64,000 bases of DNA from Plazaster borealis (lineage: Eukaryota; Echinodermata; Asteroidea; Forcipulatida; Labidiasteridae): NCBI GenBank assembly GCA_021014325.1, contig CM037474.1, positions 8,743,130-8,807,129 on the forward strand, read 5' to 3'. The translations under genes and the position numbers were made by a program. Below the pieces are notes generated by a model. The model made no database searches, was not told where the DNA came from, and saw nothing but the letters and a program-made list of their open reading frames with translations. Below, piece after piece: positions 60,901 to 64,000 of this stretch (positions within the stretch are counted from its first letter, which is position 1; each line of letters begins with the position of its first letter).

Positions 60901-61602
60901 CCTAACAAAAGTTACACAAACATGATAAACCCCATTTTAACCTTGTCTTCTGTTTGAAACCGGACGTGAAAGTGAACATATATTCTCTGGCTTAATTTTT
61001 GAGGTCTGCAGCCAATATGAATTTTTGCATATATACCACATGTCATTTTGGTTTGTAAGCAGTTTTCAACAGCTAATTTCATGTTTTAATGTGAATTTAT
61101 GTACCATTTGTGAAGACTTGATGAATGTCATGTTTTATGTTCAGTGGTGACCTGATATACATTATGAATATTTTTTTATGGTCTAATGACAGCTGATTTG
61201 TGAACAATTTTATTTGTTAAGATTTTGATCTTTATTTACAAAGCCTAAACACTTAATTTTTTGTGATGTCACAAAAAACTAATTTCTAGGTTTGTTGTAG
61301 TTTTTTTGATTACTGTAATTGTTGTTTTTTCATATAATTTTGCTATTTGTCTATTGATGTGTCTGGATTTTAATAAAATAATTTGTTGATTTGTTTCTCT
61401 ATATTCTACAGTTCCACCATCAGCCCCTCCTGCTCCACCTCCCCCAACTGCCCCACCCCCACCCCAATCCTTGGCCCAGACCACACCCATCTCTAAACCT
61501 GCATCTGGAGAAAGAGGTGCTTTACTCAGCTCCATCGGTAGCTTCCAGAAGGCAGGATTAAAAAAGACTGTAACCAGGGACTGCAGTTCTCCCAAGATTT
61601 GA
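30852..61602 (+). CDS. PXK: PXK (MONaKA), PX domain-containing pseudokinase (whole coding span, 13 exons)
   Basis: The thirteen exons listed separately join without a frame break into 566 aa; human PXK has 578. Domain order: a PX domain (about residues 12-130) with the phosphoinositide-binding RRYSDF (54-59), the PPKK loop (76-79) and DREFIAERQQNLQQYL (85-100); a kinase-like domain (about 150-400); a lysine/arginine-rich segment (about 441-470); a proline-rich stretch (505-521); and a WH2 actin-binding motif, GALLSSIGSFQKAGLKK (539-555). The kinase domain is degenerate: the usual HRD is HLH (288-290) and DFG is DIE (305-307), as in vertebrate PXK. Known roles in mammals are PI3P-dependent endosomal sorting, EGFR trafficking and binding of Na,K-ATPase beta subunits. 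The start codon has a Kozak-like context (caaccATGG). An alternative 3' end is predicted. Confidence 0.96.
31160..31900. mobile_element. Mutator-like MITE with 9-bp target duplication
   Basis: TGCTTTAGG occurs at 31151-31159 and 31901-31909, directly flanking the element. The ends are inverted: 31167-31188 (TTCCGGAGGCGGCTGCCACT and two more bases) is mirrored exactly at 31871-31892, with a less exact extension to the ends (GGTAAAATT against GGAAAAATTT). A 9-base duplication and a GG(G)TAAA-type end fit Mutator-like elements. It carries a nested SINE and has no transposase. Confidence 0.75.
31485..31863 (+). mobile_element. tRNA-derived SINE with poly(A), nested in the Mutator-like MITE
   Basis: TAGCCGAGCGGTGTAGGC fits the A-box of a Leu/Ser-type tRNA and CAGGTTCGAATCCTGG is a good B-box. 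The body ends in a run of about 22 A (31842-31863). A clear target duplication was not seen. Confidence 0.65.
32085..32340 (+). mobile_element. tRNA-derived SINE
   Basis: Begins GTCAGGTTAGCTCAGTGG (A-box) with CTCCGGTTCGATACCCGGA (B-box) about 45 bases on. A body with GGGTTTTCCCTCTGGGGTTTTCC follows, similar in style to the conserved central domain of several invertebrate SINE families. Confidence 0.65.
32735..32872. mobile_element. Short MITE, ends TAGAGGTTTTACAG (138 bp)
   Basis: Inverted ends TAGAGGTTTTACAGCTGACG and its near complement at 32855-32872. The interior pairs GCCATCTTGCCGGTCA with TGACCGGCAATATGGC, so the whole element can fold into one hairpin. Confidence 0.7.
33673..34024 (+). 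mobile_element. TTAA-flanked MITE, family A, copy 5 (diverged)
   Basis: Left end TTAAAGTCAGGGTACACTTT, interior with GTCAAAGACAAGTATCCTC and TATACTATCAACAGCTC; the right end is decayed. The neighbouring element at 34025 begins exactly where it stops. Confidence 0.75.
34025..34578. mobile_element. hAT-like MITE, ends GGGTGCGTT(T/C)GATTAGCTT
   Basis: GGGTGCGTTTGATTAGCTT at the left is mirrored by AAGCTAATCGAACGCACCC at the right; internal copies of AATCGAACGCT add a second inverted pair. No clear 8-base target duplication remains, so the hAT assignment rests only on the end sequence. Confidence 0.65.
35505..35555 (+). CDS. PXK: PXK exon 2, residues 35-51
   Basis: Seventeen codons (DYVMKVQRGTSTENSWQ) between acceptor cattcatgtag and donor gtaata; phase 0. 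Matches the PX-domain segment with VQRG and ENSWQ in human PXK. Confidence 0.93.
35724..35851. mobile_element. Hairpin MITE, ends AATAAGCCTTTTTGAG (128 bp)
   Basis: AATAAGCCTTTTTGAGATAT and GGCGGAC at the left are mirrored by GTCCGCCATACCTCAAAAAG and GCTTATT at the right; the inner GTTTGGGT and ACCCAAAC also pair. It sits in PXK intron 2, about 170 bases after exon 2. Confidence 0.75.
36329..36494. mobile_element. Possible diverged relative of the Harbinger-like MITE
   Basis: GGCTCCGGCTTTGGCTCC and, further right, GGAGCCGG with AAAGCCC form an imperfect inverted pair that recalls the GGCTTCGGCTTTGG block of 26656-26816. The ends are poorly preserved. Confidence 0.3.
37427..37661 (+). CDS. 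PXK: PXK exon 3, residues 52-129 plus one base
   Basis: Starts INRRYSDF and ends NYPSNLQ, then one base of the next codon. It carries the core of the PX domain. The acceptor (tactggaag) has a modest pyrimidine tract and the donor is gtattc, weaker than the others. The open frame extends upstream into the intron, but similarity to PXK begins exactly at the acceptor. Confidence 0.93.
38393..38544 (+). CDS. PXK: PXK exon 4, residues 130-180
   Basis: Completes a glutamate codon (G/AG) and continues VALQHVSMFFRSEPYWE to the end QILAW. Acceptor tttctacctcag, donor gtatgt. It covers the end of the PX domain and the linker into the kinase-like domain (DIGWRIRK). Confidence 0.95.
38812..38991 (+). 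CDS. PXK: PXK exon 5, residues 181-240
   Basis: Sixty codons from SDFGPDKVVDDKD to GTLRDFICK, phase 0, donor gtaagc. It encodes the N-lobe of the kinase-like domain, with HPYIYPVTYASANE matching human HPYIYRVTFATANE. Confidence 0.95.
39125..39645. repeat. 146-bp tandem repeat in PXK intron 5 (about 3.5 copies)
   Basis: The landmark GTCACCTTAAAGGTGCA recurs at about 39169, 39316, 39462 and 39607, a spacing of 145-147 bases. Each unit also holds GTGACGTCACCTT-type and ATTCAAGC(C/G)(G/A)GGATGT segments. Units differ by about 10-20% from each other. Confidence 0.8.
39837..40080 (-). mobile_element. tRNA-derived SINE, minus strand
   Basis: On the minus strand GGGGGTTCGAGTCCTGG is a B-box, followed by CATGGCACTGTCCTTGAGCA, a segment found after the tRNA-like head in many invertebrate SINEs. 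AGAGCACGGACC in front may be the remnant of the A-box. Confidence 0.6.
40765..40920. repeat. Dispersed repeat, copy 2
   Basis: Shares the TGTTGGACAAATGAGGATTA block and following segments with 4940-5140. It lies in PXK intron 5. Confidence 0.5.
41620..41690 (+). mobile_element. Short Penelope-like end fragment
   Basis: AAGAAAGACTCTGCTCTGGTC, then AAAATGCGAGGCCATTTACT, match the 26045-26090 fragment with a few changes (the CGAAACGTC box is damaged to CAAAATGCG). Confidence 0.4.
42635..42736 (+). CDS. PXK: PXK exon 6, residues 241-274
   Basis: Thirty-four codons from SKPKHHYLRKYCSPK to MRTYGRQILE; acceptor tatgttctcag, donor gtacgt; phase 0. Corresponds to the hinge and alpha-E region of the kinase-like domain. 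Confidence 0.95.
43272..43645 (-). mobile_element. TTAA-flanked MITE, family A, copy 6
   Basis: Full-length copy in minus orientation: TTAAAGGTAACGTACACG at the left and CGTGTTCAGTGCCTTTAA at the right. It abuts the foldback at 43650-44240. Confidence 0.92.
43650..44240. repeat. Foldback element with arms of about 190 bp
   Basis: The left arm (about 43655-43850) contains CATCTGATGACATCATTCTG and CCATTGTATTCGATACCCTT; the right arm (about 44040-44240) contains their complements CAGAATGATGTCATCAGATG and AAGGGTATCGAATACTTTGG. A single right-type arm also occurs at 54090-54300, again beside a family A MITE. Confidence 0.8.
44241..47832. other. Right part of PXK intron 6, no exon seen
   Basis: Contains a GC-rich patch with GCCGGCCGG copies (about 44690-44760), a segment beginning TTAAAGCCCCTTTCACACG (45380) that looks like the end of another TTAA element, and a palindrome at about 46145-46205 (TATTGGCTGAATTC and its complement). 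Frames of 70-132 aa here lack recognisable domains. Confidence 0.5.
47833..47994 (+). CDS. PXK: PXK exon 7, residues 275-328
   Basis: Fifty-four codons including YGHLHTGNVML and CRLLDIENSLLGLPS, ending HKKIK before donor gtgaca. This exon carries the degenerate catalytic loop (HLH) and the degenerate metal-binding motif (DIE). Confidence 0.96.
48592..48709 (+). CDS. PXK: PXK exon 8, residues 329-367 plus one base
   Basis: TTEAVDVYSFGHVLFEMVFG and onward to TVPAPA; acceptor ttttccttcag, donor gtgagt. VDVYSFGHVLFEM is the kinase subdomain IX helix. Confidence 0.95.
50203..50281 (+). CDS. PXK: PXK exon 9, residues 368-393 plus two bases
   Basis: SVLESILTSESCKNGMPTID, then DLLDH; acceptor cttatgtag, donor gtaagt. 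The CKNGMPTI string is identical in human PXK. A 39-bp minisatellite starts about 170 bases after its donor. Confidence 0.95.
50457..51957. repeat. 39-bp minisatellite in PXK intron 9 (about 38 copies)
   Basis: The unit is CAGCTTAACAAACACAACCT followed by GCCCTACACTGCACTACAT, with variants (CC for AA, CCTAACC, GTCAGC). Because 39 is a multiple of three and the unit lacks a stop in one frame, it creates a spurious 304-codon open frame. It lies between PXK exons 9 and 10. Confidence 0.95.
52042..52165 (+). CDS. PXK: PXK exon 10, residues 394-435
   Basis: Completes a glutamine codon and reads FFKDVPVTEGPQFRLSSKLK to LKSDQKQ; acceptor ttaattgtcag, donor gtaggat; ends in phase 0. It ends the kinase-like domain. 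Confidence 0.94.
52255..52385 (+). mobile_element. Penelope-like terminal fragment in PXK intron 10
   Basis: Contains AGAAGACGAGCAGAGTATAC, TGTTCGAAACGTCAAGACC and CTCTTTTCAGAGCCA, the same order as in the right arm of the 22925-23515 foldback (hairpin, CGAAACGTC, TTTTCAGAACCA). Single copy, not inverted. Confidence 0.6.
53538..53685 (+). CDS. PXK: PXK exon 11, residues 436-484 plus one base
   Basis: VSNWRRISTAHAHHNSEEEK followed by a lysine-rich run, then NESQTNGASN. The SEEEKKKRKK block matches human SEEERKKRK. Acceptor attcgtcaag, donor gtaggt. The open frame continues upstream of the acceptor, but the similarity does not. Confidence 0.92.
54090..54301. repeat. Single arm of the 43650-44240 foldback family
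   Basis: TTTTTCTCAGAATGATGTCA, GAAGGGTATCGAATACAATG and TTTACACCATTTTAACGTGA match the right arm at 44055-44155. It directly precedes MITE copy 7. Confidence 0.75.
54302..54674 (-). mobile_element. TTAA-flanked MITE, family A, copy 7
   Basis: Full-length, minus orientation, ends TTAAAGGTATCATACACG and CGTGTTCAGTGCCTTTAA. It lies in PXK intron 11. Confidence 0.92.
54906..54962 (+). CDS. PXK: PXK exon 12, residues 485-503 plus one base
   Basis: Reads VASSMSSPSSTAPSSPAS, a serine/proline-rich linker similar to the same place in human PXK. Ends in phase 1 with G, so it can join either to the canonical last exon or to the alternative exon at 55247. Confidence 0.9.
55247..55283 (+). CDS. PXK: PXK alternative exon 13a
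   Basis: Thirty-seven bases between a strong acceptor (gacttttctgtag) and a strong donor (CAG/gtgaga). In phase with exon 12 it adds VKKSHRKPRRKH, a very basic cluster. It leaves phase 2, which does not fit the canonical last exon but fits 58118-58186. Confidence 0.65.
55814..56345. repeat. 33-bp minisatellite downstream of PXK exon 13a (about 16 copies)
   Basis: The unit is CTCCTTGATATCCAAGGACA followed by GGCCACGCTTTAT, with A/C and ACTGGTC variants. It is open in two forward frames and one reverse frame, so it generates three spurious long frames (190-235 codons). The CCTTGATATC(A/C)AAGG core is nearly palindromic. Confidence 0.95.
57225..57370. mobile_element. SINE-like fragment with (AAT)n
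   Basis: AATAATAATAATTATGAAAA and TTATTAAGCGCACAAATCCA resemble the reverse complement of the (ATT)n-tailed SINE end at 23018-23135. Only the tail half is recognisable. Confidence 0.4.
58118..58186 (+). CDS. PXK: PXK alternative exon 14a
   Basis: Sixty-nine bases, acceptor ttttcattacag, donor TAG/gtgtgt. Read in phase after 13a it gives SECKDVSTSKKKVTQNENE and HTN. Joined directly to exon 12 it would meet a stop after six codons, so its use depends on 13a. Phase 2 in, phase 2 out. Confidence 0.65.
58559..58655 (+). CDS. PXK: PXK alternative last exon 15a
   Basis: After acceptor cctcccctgtgtag and in phase with 14a it reads ELNDSSFLIEANGQPLHIF and ends STPVPMM before TAA. The isoform would be 570 aa and would lack the proline-rich and WH2 segments. 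A polyadenylation signal follows within 10 bases of the stop. Confidence 0.6.
58663..58668 (+). terminator. Polyadenylation signal for the alternative PXK 3' end
   Basis: AATAAA 8 bases after the TAA of exon 15a. Such a short 3' UTR is unusual but possible; the signal's position right after a phase-compatible terminal exon supports the model. Confidence 0.5.
58700..60290. other. Last PXK intron, no exon seen
   Basis: AT-rich sequence between the alternative and the canonical last exons. No acceptor/donor pair with PXK-like coding was found on reading it. Confidence 0.45.
60297..60566. mobile_element. TTAA-flanked MITE, family B (270 bp)
   Basis: Ends TTAAAGGGACACGTTGCCTT and AAGGCAATGTGTCCCTTAA are inverted, and GGATCGGGCGAGTTGGTCTA pairs with TAGACCAACTCGCGCGATCC. 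The TTAA at both ends suggests the same kind of integration as family A. Confidence 0.88.
60780..61020. repeat. Dispersed GTCATC-rich repeat, copy 2
   Basis: TGATGTCATCATGCGTCAAA, AAAAATCATACCGCCTGAAT, GAAACCGGA and TTTTTGAGGTCTGCA occur in the same order as at 18950-19300. Confidence 0.5.
61412..61602 (+). CDS. PXK: PXK canonical last coding exon, residues 504-566 (proline-rich and WH2)
   Basis: Acceptor tctatattctacag. In phase with exon 12 it reads VPPSAPPAPPPPTAPPPPQ, then GERGALLSSIGSFQKAGLKK and the end CSSPKI before TGA. The WH2 motif and the SPKI ending match human PXK (SSIQNFQKG and APKIG). Proline-rich plus WH2 segments bind profilin/SH3 partners and actin in related proteins. Confidence 0.95.
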
Positions 61603-62028
61603 ATTCCTTGTGATGTGAGTGGCTAATGTGGCTTTATTTGCCAGTGTTATGTCAGTAAAGTAAAGTGATTTAATTGGCAACCTAGACAGTTGATTACTCT
61701 CAGTTTGCACATGCTGATTATCACATTGACGACAGTAATGTATGTTCCTAATTTTGCTAACCTTTCAGAATTTTACCAAAATTAACTAAAAAGTCTTCAA
61801 AGAGTTCCAGTTTACTTTGAGAATGATTTGATTGGGGTCCAGTTTTGACCGTTGTCTGGTGTGTGGGGGGATGTTATCCTTACACTATGCAGTAAGCTTA
61901 TACATTTTATTTTGTATTGCTAAAATAGTCTAATTGATTTTGAGTTTGTTTTTTATTTTTCATAGTAAACAACTGGAAATTCTATTGTTAGTTACTGATG
62001 TTCTATTGTATGTCAAAAGATACATGTA

Positions 62029-62038
62029 AATAAATAAA
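62029..62038 (+). terminator. Candidate PXK polyadenylation signals (canonical end)
   Basis: Two overlapping AATAAA hexamers about 430 bases after the TGA stop. The stretch between is AT-rich and without other features. Confidence 0.55.
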
Positions 62039-62049
62039 TTATCCGATGA

Positions 62050-63640
62050 CAACAAAATGAGGAATTCACTACAGATACTTCATGAGCAAGGCGACCAATG
62101 AGAGAATACTGACAATGTTCAGCACCATTGGCATTAAAACGGCCCTCATACAACATTCCAGTCAATAGTTAACATTTGTGATTAAAATATAATACCAAAT
62201 AAGGTGGTAGAAAAGGCATGGATCTAGATATTCACTTAATTGTTGCTATGATTTCCAATGACTTCATGTACATAACAAGTAAATTACTTGAGAAATTTAT
62301 TTTTAAAAAGTCTTCAGGCTGAAAAAATTAAGCATATAATGTGCTGAGTCACTTCATCTATAGAAGTAATTCTGTGCCTTAGTAATTTACATAACTGCCA
62401 TAATCATGTACAAAGAAGATTTCTATTGTGATTAGGATTATTTCAATTGATATGACAACTGAAATGGATGTATTTCATTTAAACTTAAATGTCAACACAT
62501 CTTGATTAAAAAGTCCTAAAACTTGTTGAAGGAGACATAAACTAAATTTATAATTTGTACTTACATTGTTTGTTTTCATGATCCTGAAGTAAGAGTATGT
62601 TTAAATCCTTTAAAACTTCTTGTAGCAGTTTTATTCTGTCCCTTTTATCTGACTGTAGAAAAAACAATATGTATCAAAGTAAACTTTATTTGTGACTGCT
62701 TGTCCCAGTATTATTTCTGAATTCTTTTTAGCTCTTAAGGGGTTGATTCTAGTTCAATTGGGGCAAAATTTTTGCTGCTAATTAAGGATCGTTTTGTTAA
62801 CATTCACTAAACTTAGTGTTCTGTACATGGGTGTGCAAAATTGTATACTTCACAAACAGCCAAAGAAGTTGAAAAGTGATTTTATAGTAAAATTAAAAGA
62901 AACATTTTTTTAAATAATAAAAACAAAACCCCCCCCGAAAAACAGCACCTTCAAGTGATAGTTGTACTAGGAGCCAATTAGCAGTGTGTCCCATGAGTAA
63001 CAACATTAAACACAAAGCCCCCTTATACAAAAAGCAAGTCCTATTAATTTTGTGACAAAAAAGTATTTTTTTAAATAATTGTTTACTTAAAATATATTTT
63101 TTTTAAATCAAGAAAAAAAAAGATTTTAATAAGAAAATTTAACAAGATATTTCTGCTATCATTCAGATGTAATAATTTGTATTTTTTTCTACATTTATTG
63201 TTCTTTTGTTTCAAAAATTACATAATGTAATTAGCAATTTCACCTACCCTTTACAAACCAGGAACTGATTCAGTGTGTGTACTGTTAGGGAAACTTCCCT
63301 GCAGAATGATAAATGTACATGTACTTACCTGACTTTGAAGTTTAGATTGAAAAGTGGATTGGCAATTTTCTTCTGTCTTGCTGCTCAAGTAAAACTGTAT
63401 AGTCTTTAATGGCTGTGCCCTTTTCCCCCCTCATCCTCTTTTCAAATTGTTATTGTTTTGAATGTTTGAATGTTTTTTTAGGAGTATGGTAAAACTGCCA
63501 TATCCATGGTTTGAACCACTGACACAATGGTCATTGGCAACCTGTTGAAAACACATCGTCATATACTGTATGTTACTCAACTATGGGGCGCCGTTTGTCA
63601 ATTAATTGTTTAGCGTATTGTTTAGCCTATTTTTGACATG
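62050..63640. other. AT-rich intergenic DNA after PXK, no gene seen
   Basis: No coding signal was recognised on either strand. Holds poly-A/poly-T rich stretches (about 62900-63130). Confidence 0.5.
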
Positions 63641-63646
63641 TTTTTA

Positions 63647-64000
63647 TCATGGTTTGTAACAATTGGATTTAAACCATGAAGATTGAATCATCTCCAAAAC
63701 ATGGTTTATAAACCATGGAAATTTAAGCACCTTCAAAACATGGTTTATAAACCATGAAAATTTAAGCATTTTCAAAACATGGTTTATAAACCATGACAAT
63801 TTAAGCACCTTCAAAACATGGTTTATAATTCCACGAATACGCGGCCGGCTATTTCGGGCCCAATAATGTGCTAGCTTAAGTTTGGTGCTTGGGAAGGAGG
63901 TTGGATGAAACAATGTTCGGTTTTTCATGGTCATGGTTTATAAACCATGATTTGTAAACCACGTTTATGATGCTATAAGTTTCATGGTTTATAAACCATG
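63647..64000. repeat. Tandem array built on an 18-bp palindrome
   Basis: CATGGTTTATAAACCATG occurs complete at 63700, 63739, 63778, 63932 and 63983 and in part at 63817, with a strict 39-base spacing in the first four. The spacer reads AATTTAAGCACCTTCAAAA with small changes. The array runs to the last base of the window and probably continues. Confidence 0.9.

Noticed and set aside
61269..61595. 108-codon minus-strand frame with a glycine-rich stretch
   Set aside because: It is the antisense shadow of the proline-rich last PXK exon.

Overview
The window is animal genomic DNA: short coding exons with GT/AG introns, no operons, and more than 95% non-coding sequence packed with MITEs, tRNA-derived SINEs, foldback elements and minisatellites. 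The gene content and the style of the repeats (TTAA-flanked MITEs, Penelope-like ends, frequent ACATGTA strings) suggest an echinoderm, probably a sea star. The organism call comes from recalled repeat style and was not tested by a search.

Two protein genes were reconstructed by hand, arranged head to head. On the minus strand, LSM3 (103 aa, four coding exons between 25636 and 4231) encodes the Sm-like subunit shared by the Lsm1-7 and Lsm2-8 rings. Its 14.5-kb intron 2 holds an 8-kb block of higher-order repeats (about 6.5-14.4 kb). On the plus strand, PXK (MONaKA) runs from 30852 to 61602 with 13 coding exons. It encodes a 566-aa protein with a PX domain, a degenerate kinase domain, a basic region, a proline-rich stretch and a C-terminal WH2 motif. 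Three further phase-compatible exons (55247-55283, 58118-58186, 58559-58655) and a polyadenylation signal predict a second 570-aa isoform without the WH2 tail.

Layout: 1-1.4 kb, long inverted repeat; 1.5-4.2 kb, sequence downstream of LSM3; 4.2-25.6 kb, LSM3 with HORs, MITEs and relics of a LINE and a gag-like zinc knuckle; 25.6-30.8 kb, intergenic, with a large inverted repeat, nested Penelope-like and MITE insertions; 30.85-62.05 kb, PXK, with a 39-bp minisatellite in intron 9, a 33-bp minisatellite beyond exon 12 and many MITEs; 62.05-64 kb, AT-rich intergenic DNA ending in a tandem array built on an 18-bp palindrome.

The two genes have no evident joint function: one acts in RNA processing and decay, the other in endosomal and membrane trafficking. 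Most open frames elsewhere are chance frames in repeats. The most useful new observations are the predicted alternative PXK C-terminus, the nested transposon structures with clear target duplications, and an orphan exon-like segment inside LSM3.
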